Shown piece by piece: positions 1 to 9,291 of a stretch of DNA of 24,557 bases (the first letter of the stretch is position 1; each line of letters opens with the position of its first letter). Under the pieces are notes generated by a model that saw nothing but the letters and a program-made list of their open reading frames with translations, did not search any database and had not been told where the DNA came from. This DNA comes from Rhodospirillaceae bacterium (lineage in GTDB: Bacteria; Pseudomonadota; Alphaproteobacteria; MPNO01; UBA2964). The stretch covers positions 1 to 24,557 of the forward strand of contig JABJKO010000025.1 in the NCBI GenBank assembly GCA_018660305.1, read 5' to 3'. A program made the position numbers and the translations under genes.

Positions 1-2
1 AG

Positions 3-791
3 ATGGTCGCAAAGTTCTATGCGACCATATTCGATATGACATTTGAAAACAGGGCCTCCCGGAACGGCTGCACCGCGACGGCGCGCGAAGGCTATGTGGG
101 GCTCAATTTCAACGCCTGCATGCCGGGTCGTCCCGGCCCGTGCGGCCTCGACCATTTCGGTATCGAGGTCGAGGACATCGAAGAGGCCTTCGCGGTGGCC
201 GAGCAAAAATATCCCACCGTCGAATGGGTGAAACGGACCGGTGCGCGGCCCTATGCCCAGGTCGGCATAAATGACCCTGACGGCCAGGTGGTCGATATCA
301 ATCAGAAAAACATGAAGCAGGACATCAGCGAGGTCAAAACCAACGGGCTCTATCTGGAGGAGGACCGGGAACAGCCGCGGCATGTGGAGTATCTGGCGCT
401 CCGGACGCCCAACCCGGCCTATTGCGCCGAGTTTTACCACGACGTCTTCAAACTGACGCCGCTCAACCGCCAGGAAGGGGATGAGGCCTACAGCCTGACC
501 GACGGACGGGTAACGCTGAAGCTGATCCCCTGGAAGATCACGGATTTTGACGGCATGGATGTCGGCCGCCCCACCCTGGATCATATCGGCTTCAAGGTGG
601 AAGATGCCGAGAAAGTCCACCAGGAAATCCTCGATTACAACAGCAATTGCCCGCCCATGGCCGCTCCGTGCTGGCTGTTGGACGGAAGGGAAGAAGACCG
701 CAAGAAGGCAGAGATGCTCAGGAAGGCCGCGCCGGGAAGCAAGTATCAGTACTGTGATCTGAACGGTGTTTGTTTTGTCACCGCGGATTGA
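3..791 (+). CDS. VOC-family (glyoxalase/extradiol dioxygenase fold) protein, 5'-partial
   Basis: The visible 262 residues hold most of two VOC (beta-alpha-beta-beta-beta) modules. The first retains LDHFGIEVED and DPDGQVVDIN. The second starts near residue 125 with HVEYLALRT and continues through CAEFYHDVF, LDHIGFKVED and YCDLNGVCF. The Met at position 3 is almost certainly internal: MVAKFYATIFDMTFENR aligns with residues of the downstream paralogue (MAVGTMYEAIFGLNFDKTP) that lie about 15 residues into that protein, so the opening strand with the first metal-ligand His lies left of the window. VOC proteins bind a divalent metal and act as dioxygenases, isomerases, epimerases or resistance proteins. 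Here the usual terminal Glu ligand is not evident (Asp in module 1, Val-Thr-Ala-Asp in module 2), so the reaction is unassigned. It is followed 37 bases later by a paralogue and then by a peptide-type ABC transporter, probably in one transcription unit. Confidence 0.8.
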   Translation: MVAKFYATIFDMTFENRASRNGCTATAREGYVGLNFNACMPGRPGPCGLDHFGIEVEDIEEAFAVAEQKYPTVEWVKRTGARPYAQVGINDPDGQVVDINQKNMKQDISEVKTNGLYLEEDREQPRHVEYLALRTPNPAYCAEFYHDVFKLTPLNRQEGDEAYSLTDGRVTLKLIPWKITDFDGMDVGRPTLDHIGFKVEDAEKVHQEILDYNSNCPPMAAPCWLLDGREEDRKKAEMLRKAAPGSKYQYCDLNGVCFVTAD

Positions 792-828
792 TCCAAAATA
801 TAATGATCAAAGATGAGGGAGAAATTTC

Positions 829-1701
829 ATGTCATCCAGAATTAGCCATATCACCAGCATGTCGAGCAACCCGATGGCGGTCGGCACCATGTATGAGGCC
901 ATATTTGGCCTGAACTTCGATAAAACGCCCAAGCCTCCCAGCTACGGCGAGATCCTCACCGATGGGAATGTCAATCTGAACCTTCATCACCGGTTGCCGG
1001 GACACCGGCTGGGGCTGGATCATTTCGGCATCGAAGTGGATGATATGGAGGCCATATTCGACACGTTGAAATCCAAATACCCCTCCGTGGGGTGGGTCAA
1101 ACGGCCGCCCAGCTGTCCCTATGCCGGGTATCTGTCGCACGATCTCGCGGGCAGCATATTCGCCCTGTCCGAAACGGGTACCGCGCGGGGCGACGGTGAG
1201 TTCGTCAGGGAAACACCGGGCAATTTTTCCAGGTTTTCCGAGGGCGATCCGGCAAAACGCAATTTGCATCACTACGCCATCCGGACCCGCAAACTCGACG
1301 AATGCGCCGAATTCTATGCCGATGTCTTCGGATTTGCGCACACCAGTGGTAAGGGCGACGATCCCAACCATTATTTGTCCGACGGGACCATGACCCTGGT
1401 GCTGATTCCCTGGAGTATCCATGATTATGCCGGCATCAGCGTCACCGGCCGGGGCCCCGATCATATCGGATTCAAGGTCGATGACGCCGCCGTGGTTAGT
1501 GACGAAATCGATAAGTTCTTCCGGCATTTCTCGCCGGGACAGGCGCCGCTCTGGGTTCTCACCACGATCAATGAAAGATCGGATGAGAGTCAGGTCAGGG
1601 CCGCCATGATCGAACAGTCATGCGCCATCAGTAAGTACCAGTTTACCGATAAGGACGGCACTTTCGTCGTCGTCGCCGACCAGACTTTCGGAGAGGCCTG
1701 A
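829..1701 (+). CDS. VOC-family double-domain protein, paralogue of the preceding gene
   Basis: This 290-residue protein has two VOC modules. Module 1 spans about residues 1-115 (SRISHITSMSSNP, MYEAIFGL, LGLDHFGIEVDD). Module 2 spans about 140-285 (LHHYAIRTRKLDECAEFYADVFGF, PDHIGFKVDDA, YQFTDKDGTFVVVAD). The start is the ATG at 829, preceded by GAGGGAGAAATTTC, a good ribosome-binding site. The protein resembles its upstream neighbour throughout (LDHFGIEV, DHIGFKV, IPW, SKYQ), so the pair arose by tandem duplication. Conserved His residues fit metal binding, but the third (Glu) ligand at the end of module 2 is replaced by Ala/Asp, so classical extradiol ring cleavage should not be assumed. It sits 76 bases before the transporter permease, in the same direction. 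The fold is secure; the substrate is unknown. Confidence 0.85.
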   Translation: MSSRISHITSMSSNPMAVGTMYEAIFGLNFDKTPKPPSYGEILTDGNVNLNLHHRLPGHRLGLDHFGIEVDDMEAIFDTLKSKYPSVGWVKRPPSCPYAGYLSHDLAGSIFALSETGTARGDGEFVRETPGNFSRFSEGDPAKRNLHHYAIRTRKLDECAEFYADVFGFAHTSGKGDDPNHYLSDGTMTLVLIPWSIHDYAGISVTGRGPDHIGFKVDDAAVVSDEIDKFFRHFSPGQAPLWVLTTINERSDESQVRAAMIEQSCAISKYQFTDKDGTFVVVADQTFGEA

Positions 1702-1777
1702 GCCGGAAGGCGTCACGGAAGAACGCCACGGTCATGATCGAAATGTCATCGGGTCCTGAGAGTTAGGGAGGCTCCAT

Positions 1778-2693
1778 TTGTCTGCACGGTTAAACGGGGT
1801 TGCCAATAAGCCCGCCTTCGCGCCGGGGTCGTTCCAGGCCGTCTTGCGTTCGGCATGGCAGTGGTTTGCCCGGTTCGCCGAAAACCGCATGGCCACGGCC
1901 GGGCTTCTTTTCGTGCTCTTTATCATTCTGATCGCGATCTTCGCGCCTCAGATCGCGCTCTATGACCCTGACGACGTCAATATAAAGAACCGCCTGGCGC
2001 CGCTCAGTGCAGCTCACCCATTCGGGACCGATGCGTTTGGCCGCGATCTTTTCTCCCGCGTGATCTATGGCGCCCGCATTTCGGTGATCGCCGGCGTCGG
2101 GTCGGTCGGCATATCCCTCTTTGTCGGCGTGTTTCTCGGTGCTGTCGCCGGCTATGCCGGCCGGCTGGCGGATAACGTGATCATGCGCGTCATGGATGCG
2201 ATCATGGCGTTCCCGGGCATTTTGTTCGCCATCGCGCTGATGAGTGTTCTCGGCGCCTCCCTGACCAACGTCTGCATCGCGCTGGCCATTCGTTTCACAC
2301 CGCACTTTGCCCGTATCACCCGCGGGGCGGTTCTGAAGGAGCGGGAAAAGGAATATGTCGAAGCGGCGCTGGTTCAGGGCGAATCGAACATGCGGATTCT
2401 GTTCCGCCAGATTTTACCCAACTGCTCGGCGCCCATTCTGGTCCAGATGACCCTGGATTTTGCGGCCGCGATCATTGCCGAGGCGTCGCTGAGCTTCCTT
2501 GGGGTTGGCATTCCCCCACCCACACCGAGCTGGGGCAATATTCTGCACGCCGCCAGAACATCCATGGAATTCTATCCGTGGGGGGCGATTTTCCCCGGAA
2601 TCGCCATTTGCCTCGCTGTTTTGGGGCTCAATCTGCTGGGCGATGGGCTGCGCGATGTGCTGGACCCCCGCCTGAGCGAAGAACGGGGCGCCA

Positions 2694-2701
<8 letters not shown>
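1778..2701 (+). CDS. ABC transporter permease, DppC/OppC-type
   Basis: This is a 307-residue inner-membrane permease of the peptide/opine/nickel uptake family. An N-terminal cytoplasmic tail of about 40 residues precedes the first membrane helix (ATAGLLFVLFIILIAIFAP). The typical DppC stretch HPFGTDAFGRDLFSRVIYGARISV follows, and then the EAA-type coupling loop (EREKEYVEAALVQGESNMRILFRQILPN). The end, SFLGVGIPPPTPSWGNILHAAR...LLGDGLRDVLDPRL, is diagnostic of the family. I choose a TTG start at 1778 because AGGGAGG sits at 1765-1771 at ideal spacing; the next in-frame Met lies inside the first helix. The gene overlaps the following ATPase gene by 8 bases. Substrate specificity cannot be read from the permease, and the usual binding protein is not within the window. 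Confidence 0.92.
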
Positions 2702-3662
<961 letters not shown>

Positions 3663-3670
3663 GGGCTGAC

Positions 3671-4642
3671 ATGGCGGACACCATCCTGAAGGTCGAAAAT
3701 CTGGCGAAGTATTTTTCCATGAATTCGTTCTTCAAACTGTTCGGCGGATCGGGGGACGTGCTTAAAGCGGTGGACGGCATCAATTTTGCCATTGCCAGGG
3801 GAGAAACGTTTGGCCTGGTGGGTGAAAGCGGCAGCGGCAAATCCACCACGGCGCGGCTCATAACCCGGCTGCTGGATGCCACGCGGGGCAATATCGAATT
3901 CGATGGCGAGGATATTCTGAGCCTGCCCAAGGCCAGTTTTCTGGCCGTGCGCCGCCGTATCCAGATGGTTTTCCAGGATCCCTATACATCGTTGAATCCC
4001 CGTATGCGGGTGCGGGAGGCTCTGGGCAACCCGCTGCGTCTGCACAAAATCGTACCGTCCGCAGACGTCGAGGGCCGGGTCGTGGACCTTCTGGAAATGG
4101 TTGGGCTGCAGGCCGATCACCAATACCGCTATCCCCATGAATTCAGCGGCGGGCAGCGCCAGCGCATCAGCATTGCCCGCGCCATGGCGCTGGAACCGGA
4201 CTTGATCATCGCCGATGAAGCGGTTTCGGCGCTTGATGTCTCGGTCCGCGCCCAGATCCTCAATCTGTTCGGCCAGCTTCGCGAGTCCAAGCAGCTTACC
4301 TATTTGTTCATTGCCCATGATTTGAGCGTGGTTGAACATTTCTGCGAACGGGTTGCGGTCATGTATGGCGGCAAGATCGTCGAGATCGGAAAGGTCGACG
4401 ATCTGTTCAATGACCCGCGGCACCCCTATACCGAGGCGCTGATTTCGGCCATTCCCGAGCCCGACCCGACGTTGGATTTCCGGCCCCAGGTCCTGGAAGG
4501 CGAAATGGTCAATCTGATCAACCGGCCGTCGGGATGCGTGTTTTGCGGCCGCTGCCCCGTGGCCGAAAAGATCTGTTCCGAGGTGGAGCCGGCCCTGGAT
4601 GAAAAGGCGGATGGGCGCTCCGTCGCCTGTCACCTGCGCTAG
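3671..4642 (+). CDS. ABC transporter ATP-binding protein, DppF/OppF-type
   Basis: This is the 323-residue partner ATPase. Walker A GESGSGKS is at residues 51-58, followed by the DppF-typical FQDPYTSLNPRM, signature SGGQRQR, Walker B LIIADEAVSALDVS and switch His in AHDLSVVEHF. The extension ends with RPSGCVFCGRCPVAEKIC. Walker B has Asp-Glu-Ala rather than Asp-Glu-Pro, which is common in DppF and keeps the catalytic Glu. An insert of about 15 residues near the N-terminus (SMNSFFKLFGGSGDVLKAVDG) matches the longer F-type ATPases. Its position between the D-type ATPase and the B-type permease gives the order C-D-F-B instead of the common B-C-D-F. Expression is probably from the same message as the upstream genes. 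Confidence 0.94.
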   Translation: MADTILKVENLAKYFSMNSFFKLFGGSGDVLKAVDGINFAIARGETFGLVGESGSGKSTTARLITRLLDATRGNIEFDGEDILSLPKASFLAVRRRIQMVFQDPYTSLNPRMRVREALGNPLRLHKIVPSADVEGRVVDLLEMVGLQADHQYRYPHEFSGGQRQRISIARAMALEPDLIIADEAVSALDVSVRAQILNLFGQLRESKQLTYLFIAHDLSVVEHFCERVAVMYGGKIVEIGKVDDLFNDPRHPYTEALISAIPEPDPTLDFRPQVLEGEMVNLINRPSGCVFCGRCPVAEKICSEVEPALDEKADGRSVACHLR

Positions 4643-4662
4643 GCTGGAGAAGCGAGAGACCG

Positions 4663-5613
4663 ATGCAACGTTATATCCTTCATCGCATTCTGGTTCTGAT
4701 CCCTGTCCTGATCCTGGTCTCCATCTTCTGTTTCAGCCTGCTGCATCTGATCCCTGGCGATCCCATCGATTTCATGTTCTCCGACGAAGATCTCGATGAT
4801 GCCGAGACCCGGCTGAACCTCGAGAAAGAGCTCGGGCTCGATCAGCCCATCTACATCCAGTATTTTACCTGGCTGGGCGGCGTGCTGACCGGTGATTTCG
4901 GCAATTCCATCCATTTCGAACGGCCCAATGCGGAGCTCATTCTGGAAAGGTTTCCGGCGACCATCCTGCTGACCATCGCCGCCATGGTGGTTTCCGTACT
5001 GATCGCCATACCGGCAGGCGTTATCGCCGCCATCAAGCGCAACACGTCCGGTGATCACGCGGCCATGACCTTTGCCCTGCTTGGAATATCCATACCCAAT
5101 TTCTGGCTGGGAATCCTGCTGATCATGGCGTTTTCCATCTATTTTCCCATCCTGCCGTCATCGGGTTATGAGGCATCCATCACCGATCCCATCGAGACCC
5201 TCAAGTTCGTGGTCCTGCCGGCCATAACGTTGGGAACCGCGGTTGCCGCCATATTGGCGCGCATGACCAGATCGGAAATGCTCGAGGAGATCGGCAAGGA
5301 ATATGTCCGTACCGCCCGCGCCAAAGGTGTCGCTGAACGTACCGTCATTTTTAAGCACACGCTCAAGAATGCCATGGTGCCGATCCTCACTCTGTTGGGC
5401 CTGCAATTCGCCAATCTGCTGGGCGGAACCGTGATCGTGGAAACGGTTTTTCAGTGGCCCGGGGTGGGCAGTCTGGTGATAATTGCGATCTATGGCCGCG
5501 ACTATCCGCTGGTGCAGGCATTGACGCTGATATTCGCCGTCATCTTCGTGACCGTGAATTTCTTTGTCGACATTCTCTATAAATGGGCCAATCCCAGGAT
5601 TACGCTGGAATAG
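4663..5613 (+). CDS. ABC transporter permease, DppB/OppB-type
   Basis: This 316-residue inner-membrane permease has the family opening (QRYILHRILVLIPVLILVSIFCFSLLHLIPGDP) and the DppB stretch ELGLDQPIYIQYFTWLGGVLTGDFGNSI. The EAA loop follows (EMLEEIGKEYVRTARAKGVAERTVIFKHTLKNAMVPILT), and the ending GGTVIVETVFQWPGVGSLVIIAIYGRDYPLVQA matches the family. About six membrane helices can be recognised. The ATG at 4663 is preceded by TGGAGAAGCGAGAG. It would form the translocation pore with the C-type permease. It is the last transporter gene, and a 96-base spacer separates it from the hydrolase downstream. Confidence 0.94.
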   Translation: MQRYILHRILVLIPVLILVSIFCFSLLHLIPGDPIDFMFSDEDLDDAETRLNLEKELGLDQPIYIQYFTWLGGVLTGDFGNSIHFERPNAELILERFPATILLTIAAMVVSVLIAIPAGVIAAIKRNTSGDHAAMTFALLGISIPNFWLGILLIMAFSIYFPILPSSGYEASITDPIETLKFVVLPAITLGTAVAAILARMTRSEMLEEIGKEYVRTARAKGVAERTVIFKHTLKNAMVPILTLLGLQFANLLGGTVIVETVFQWPGVGSLVIIAIYGRDYPLVQALTLIFAVIFVTVNFFVDILYKWANPRITLE

Positions 5614-5709
5614 GCTTTCACAGCTTGACTTAAACAGCTGAGAATCAGCAGCGGGCTGACTCCATCGGTTATAAAAGAAGCGCCGCAGTTGGGGAAAAGG
5701 GACTGGATT

Positions 5710-6630
5710 ATGTCAGATCGTACGGGAGAGCCGCAGGGGAGCGGGTGGGATCACGCGCGGGCCGGGTGCGATTTGGGCGGAATATCCATCGACCGGGTGG
5801 TCGATATGGAACGGCTGGCCTATCCCCACTCGATGCTGTTGCCCACATCGGATGCGGACGAGTTGCGGCGTCTTTCCGCCGAGATGGGGTCGCGGATAAT
5901 CGATCCCGAAACGCTGGCGGTCGCCCTCAGCTTTCACTCCTATCTGGTGCGCACGGCCAACCATACGATCCTTGTCGATACCTGTTGCGGCAACGACAAG
6001 GAACGGCCGCAGCGCGTCGACTGGCACCGCCGCGACGGGGGCTATCTCAATAATTTGCGGGCCCGCGGCATCGAGCCCGAGGATATCGATATCGTCATGT
6101 GCACCCATTTGCATGCCGATCACGTGGGGTGGAACACTCGGCTGGTGGACGGCGGATGGGTGCCGACGTTTCCCAACGCGGAATATCTGTTCGCCGAGAC
6201 GGAATATAATTTCTGGATGGCGCAACAGGCCCGCTCGGACGAGCGCCTGATGCATGGCTCATATGACGACAGCGTGCTGCCGGTCATGGAGTCCGGGCAG
6301 GCCAAGCTGGTGGCGAGCGATTATGAAATTGAAACCGGTATCTGCTTCGAGCCGGCCGTTGGCCATACGCCTGGGACCATTGTGCTCAATGTGGAGGGCG
6401 GGAGCAGCCACGCCATGGTGTGCGGCGATGTCATGCATCACCCGGCGCAGGTGGTGCATCCTGAATGGTCCTCCGGTTTTTGCAGCGATCCCGTTCAATC
6501 GGCCCGGACGCGGCGCGACCTCCTGTCCCGTCTCGCGGGAACCGGCACACTGGTCCTGCCGGCCCATTTCATGAGCCCTTATTACGGTTCGGTGGAACGC
6601 GACGGGGACGGGTTCCGGACGATTATTTAG
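5710..6630 (+). CDS. Metallo-beta-lactamase-fold hydrolase
   Basis: This 306-residue protein has the MBL zinc motif THLHADHVGW (His133, His135, Asp137, His138 counted from the chosen start). It also has VGHTPGT (third His), CGDVMHH (bridging Asp) and a final His in LPAHF. It resembles the lactonase-like/AHL-lactonase-like branch of MBL hydrolases, but the substrate cannot be inferred. I prefer ATG 5710 because GGGGAAAAGGG lies 9 bases upstream; an in-frame TTG at 5689 would place this purine run inside the coding region. No signal peptide is seen, so it is probably cytoplasmic. Sitting at the end of the VOC-transporter block suggests that it hydrolyses an ester, lactone or thioester of the imported compound. 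Confidence 0.88.
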   Translation: MSDRTGEPQGSGWDHARAGCDLGGISIDRVVDMERLAYPHSMLLPTSDADELRRLSAEMGSRIIDPETLAVALSFHSYLVRTANHTILVDTCCGNDKERPQRVDWHRRDGGYLNNLRARGIEPEDIDIVMCTHLHADHVGWNTRLVDGGWVPTFPNAEYLFAETEYNFWMAQQARSDERLMHGSYDDSVLPVMESGQAKLVASDYEIETGICFEPAVGHTPGTIVLNVEGGSSHAMVCGDVMHHPAQVVHPEWSSGFCSDPVQSARTRRDLLSRLAGTGTLVLPAHFMSPYYGSVERDGDGFRTII

Positions 6631-6662
6631 GGTTACCTATTTTACGCGCCTCCCGGCGCGCG

Positions 6663-6765
6663 ACCCCCCACCTAAACCTCCCCCTCAAGGGGGGAGGAAA
6701 AGGAAGATGAGCGTTCTGTATATATTACCCCCTCCCCCTTGAGGGGGGAGGGTTGGGGTGGGGGT
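6663..6765. repeat. G/C-rich intergenic inverted repeat, likely bidirectional terminator
   Basis: Arms at 6663-6697 and 6731-6765 (about 35 bases each) are imperfect reverse complements around a 33-base AT-richer loop that includes TATATATT. Each arm also contains its own small palindrome (CCCCCTCAAGGGGGG on the left, CCCCCTTGAGGGGGG on the right). The element fills the gap between two convergent genes, ending about 30 bases from the minus-strand stop and starting 33 bases from the plus-strand stop. I recall similar GGGGGGAGGGTTGGGGTGGGGG palindromes as abundant intergenic elements in alphaproteobacterial genomes. A transcription-terminating or mRNA-end-protecting role is inferred. Confidence 0.75.
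6743..6764 (+). other. Potential G-quadruplex
   Basis: Four G-runs (6743-6748, 6750-6752, 6755-6758, 6760-6764) are separated by loops of 1, 2 and 1 bases, satisfying the strict three-tetrad quadruplex pattern. They lie on the plus strand within the right arm of the inverted repeat, so hairpin and quadruplex folding would compete. Confidence 0.55.
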
Positions 6766-6794
6766 GATAGCTCAATGTTAGTTGTAACCGCGCC

Positions 6795-7928
6795 TCAACT
6801 CGCGTCCTTGAATTCCACGCGCTGGCCGGCCTGGACCATCAGGGGCATGATCTCGTCGATCCATTGTTTGCATTCGGTCTTGTAATCCACCCACGACACA
6901 AGAATGCCGTCGATGCCCATTTCGATGAGATCGTTCATGCCATCGACGATCTGTGCCGGTGTGCCCACCAGAGGATATCCACCATGGCCGCCGATGAAAT
7001 GGCGGCGGAACTGGTCGAGGACTTCCGCGGGCAGGGTGTCTGACTGCATGCCGAAGATTTCCAGCAGATTGTTCACTGCCTCGTGATCGCCTTTCTCGAC
7101 GATGTAGTACTCGGCGTAATCCTGTGCTTCCTTTTCGGTCTCCCGGCAGACGATATAGGCATGGATCCAGACCTGGATCTCACGCCCCGCTTCGCGCGCC
7201 ATGGTCTTCAAATGGCTCATCTGCGCCTTGCCGCCTTCGATATCGCGTTCTTTCAGCAGCACGAAATTCATGTCGGCTTGCGTCGCCGCGAATTTCTGCC
7301 CGGCCGGCGAGCCGCCGGCATTCATCACCGGCGGCATGGGTTTCTGGAGGGGCTTGGGTTCGCTCCAGACGTTTTTCGACTGAAACCAGCGCCCGTCGAA
7401 ATTGAATTCGCCGTCGGTGGTCCATATCTGGCGAACAAATTGCAGCCATTCGGTGGCATATTCGTAACGAACATCGTGTTCGCGCCAGTCGGCACCGAAC
7501 ATCTCGAACTCGTTCTTGAACCAGCCGCACACCACGTTGAAGGCGAATCGCCCGCCGGAGATATGATCGATGGTGGCGCACTGCTTGGCGGCCGCCACCG
7601 GGTGGATCAGCGGCACATGGGCGGTGGAAAAGATGCAGCTATAGTCGGTGATGGCCGACACCGCCGCCGCCCAGTTGAAGGTCTCGAACGTCCGGTTATT
7701 GAAGTTGGTCGGGCCTCCGTAACCCTTCCAGCGCGCCACCGGCAACAGCACTTCAAAGCCCGCCCGGTCGGCCATGGTCACCACGTCCCTGGTGTCCGGC
7801 CAGTTCATCTCCCACGCATTTTCCGCCGTGGTGATGGTGGAGCCATGGGAACAATTCATGGCGATGATGCCAATCTTCATCCTGTTGACATTGTAAAGCG
7901 GGTTGTCGCTGACCGGTCGTTCTTGCAT
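6795..7928 (-). CDS. LLM-class flavin-dependent monooxygenase, RutA/SfnG-like
   Basis: This 377-residue TIM-barrel protein is of the bacterial-luciferase-like class, which uses FMNH2 from a separate reductase and O2. Family marks are the opening NRMKIGI, CATIDHISGGRFAFNVVCGWFKNEFEMFG (the F/V-N-x-V-x-GW stretch shared with pyrimidine oxygenase RutA and dimethylsulfone monooxygenase SfnG), NAGGSPAGQKFAA, and GTPAQIVDGMNDLIEMGIDGILVSW near the C-terminus. I keep ATG 7928 because homologues usually carry a short N-terminal tail before NRxKxG; ATG 7880 (MKIG) is an alternative, and neither has a strong ribosome-binding site. It lies downstream of the liv-type operon but behind an intrinsic terminator, so expression may depend on read-through or a weak own promoter. 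No flavin reductase gene is in the window. Confidence 0.87.
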   Translation of the reverse strand: MQERPVSDNPLYNVNRMKIGIIAMNCSHGSTITTAENAWEMNWPDTRDVVTMADRAGFEVLLPVARWKGYGGPTNFNNRTFETFNWAAAVSAITDYSCIFSTAHVPLIHPVAAAKQCATIDHISGGRFAFNVVCGWFKNEFEMFGADWREHDVRYEYATEWLQFVRQIWTTDGEFNFDGRWFQSKNVWSEPKPLQKPMPPVMNAGGSPAGQKFAATQADMNFVLLKERDIEGGKAQMSHLKTMAREAGREIQVWIHAYIVCRETEKEAQDYAEYYIVEKGDHEAVNNLLEIFGMQSDTLPAEVLDQFRRHFIGGHGGYPLVGTPAQIVDGMNDLIEMGIDGILVSWVDYKTECKQWIDEIMPLMVQAGQRVEFKDAS

Positions 7929-7948
7929 GGCGAAATTGATTTAAGGGC

Positions 7949-7983
7949 AAAAAATAACGGCGGGAGTCTAGTCCCGCCGTTAT
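7949..7983 (-). terminator. Rho-independent terminator after the binding-protein gene
   Basis: A perfect 12-bp stem (7954-7965 with 7972-7983, ATAACGGCGGGA and its complement) encloses a 6-base loop. On the minus strand it is followed by a six-T run (A-tract at 7949-7954 on plus). It lies 20 bases past the stop of the substrate-binding protein and ends 21 bases before the monooxygenase start. Confidence 0.88.
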
Positions 7984-8003
7984 CGGTGTAACAAGTCGCC
8001 GCG

Positions 8004-9197
8004 TTACATTTTGCAGGGGATCGCCGGATGAGAATCCAGCAATTTCCACTTCTTGTTCTTCATGGTCATGATATAGCCCGGCAACTGGGCATCGCCGTTT
8101 TTCTCGAAACACACCTTGCCCTGCACCAGATCGTAGCTGATCTTGCCCAGCACATCGCGGATAGCAGTGCGTTCCGCCTTCAGCTTTTTGGGGTCGCCGG
8201 TGATCTTGGCGACTTCCATGGCCTTCTTGAAGACATAGACGATGTCATAGGCCGAGGCGTCCACGTGGTGCGGCCAGGGCTTATGGATGCCCTGGGCCTT
8301 GGCGCCGGCGACGAATTTCCGGGTGAAATCGCGGGTGCGGTCATTGAGGTCGTAATAGAAGGGCGCGGCGAATACGGAATCCTCGCCATCGGTTCCCATG
8401 CCGTTGACGATCTCGGGATCGGCCCAGATCTGCGCGCCGATGATCGGCACGTTGATGTTCTGGCGCCGCATTTCCTTGAGCACCCGAATGGCGACGGGCG
8501 TGATGCCGGCGAGACCCACATAATCGATGGCCTTGCCCTTGAGTTGGGAGACCTGCGGCGACAGATCGAACGCCTTGGTGGCGAACCCGATGGGACCGGT
8601 GATCTTGATTTTTTCCTTGGTCAGGATGGGCTTCATGATGAACAGCCCGACCGCCTTGGAGACCACGTCATCGGTGCCATACATGATGGCGACCGATTTC
8701 TTGAGGGCGTTGCGCTTTTTCATGGTCTTTACGACCCGGATGAACTGGAGGTATTCGCTCTCGGTCAGCCGGTAGGCGTAGGAAAACTTGTCCGCGAGTT
8801 TCGGTGCCGAAGACGCATTTGGTATCTGCACGATCTTCTCGCGTTCGCCGGCGGCAAAGGCGACCCGCGCCTCGCTGGAGGAGAACGGACCGATCACGCC
8901 CAGCGCGCCGTCATCGCGGGCGAATTTACGCACCGCGACCACCGCCTGCTTGGGATCGCCCGCCGTGTCGAATTTCACGATACGGAGCTTCTTGCCGTTG
9001 ATGCCACCGGCCGCATTAATTTCGGCCGCCGCGATATCGACGGCAATTTCCGTTGTCTTGTTGATGGTCGAATAGAGACCGGTCTTGCCAAAGCTCAGCC
9101 CCAGAACAATGTCGGCGGCCTGTACCGGTACGGCCGAAGCTGTCAGACCGATCCCCGCAATGGCGCCAACTAAATACGCACTCCCTGAAAATCTCAT
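8004..9197 (-). CDS. Branched-chain amino acid-type ABC transporter substrate-binding protein
   Basis: This 397-residue periplasmic binding protein is of the LivJ/LivK (type I periplasmic-binding fold) class. A signal peptide spans residues 1 to about 27 (MRFSGSAYLVGAIAGIGLTA..., cleavage near VQA-AD). Class features are GLSFGKTGLYSTINK, AAAEINAAGGINGKKLRIVKFDTAGDPKQAVVAVRKF, GVIGPFSSSEARVAF and YDIVYVFKKAMEVA. A good ribosome-binding site (AAGGAAG) precedes the ATG at 9197. It directly follows the liv permease/ATPase genes with a 94-base gap and ends at a strong terminator, so it is the last gene of that operon or has a boosted separate transcript. Family members bind amino acids, amides, urea or aromatic acids; the ligand is undetermined. 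Confidence 0.92.
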   Translation of the reverse strand: MRFSGSAYLVGAIAGIGLTASAVPVQAADIVLGLSFGKTGLYSTINKTTEIAVDIAAAEINAAGGINGKKLRIVKFDTAGDPKQAVVAVRKFARDDGALGVIGPFSSSEARVAFAAGEREKIVQIPNASSAPKLADKFSYAYRLTESEYLQFIRVVKTMKKRNALKKSVAIMYGTDDVVSKAVGLFIMKPILTKEKIKITGPIGFATKAFDLSPQVSQLKGKAIDYVGLAGITPVAIRVLKEMRRQNINVPIIGAQIWADPEIVNGMGTDGEDSVFAAPFYYDLNDRTRDFTRKFVAGAKAQGIHKPWPHHVDASAYDIVYVFKKAMEVAKITGDPKKLKAERTAIRDVLGKISYDLVQGKVCFEKNGDAQLPGYIMTMKNKKWKLLDSHPAIPCKM

Positions 9198-9291
9198 AAT
9201 CCGCTTCCTTATTGAAAATTGATGGCGTGGTTATTGCCGCGCAGCCTATATGACGCAGGCAGGGCGTCAATGGCGTGAGGGTTCGCAGTAT

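Noticed and set aside
1709..1727. Hairpin GGCGT...ACGCC between the second VOC gene and the transporter
   Set aside because: The stem is only 5 bp with a 9-base loop and no T-tract, so I do not call a terminator; the genes may still be co-transcribed.
7083..9173. Long plus-strand frames (about 300 and 380 residues) opposite the monooxygenase and binding protein
   Set aside because: The minus-strand genes have clear motifs, a signal peptide, ribosome-binding site and terminator; the plus-strand frames have none.
9265..9280. TTGACG-like -35 on the minus strand upstream of the binding-protein gene
   Set aside because: The nearest -10-like element (TATAGG) is only about 14 bases away, too close for a normal sigma70 promoter.
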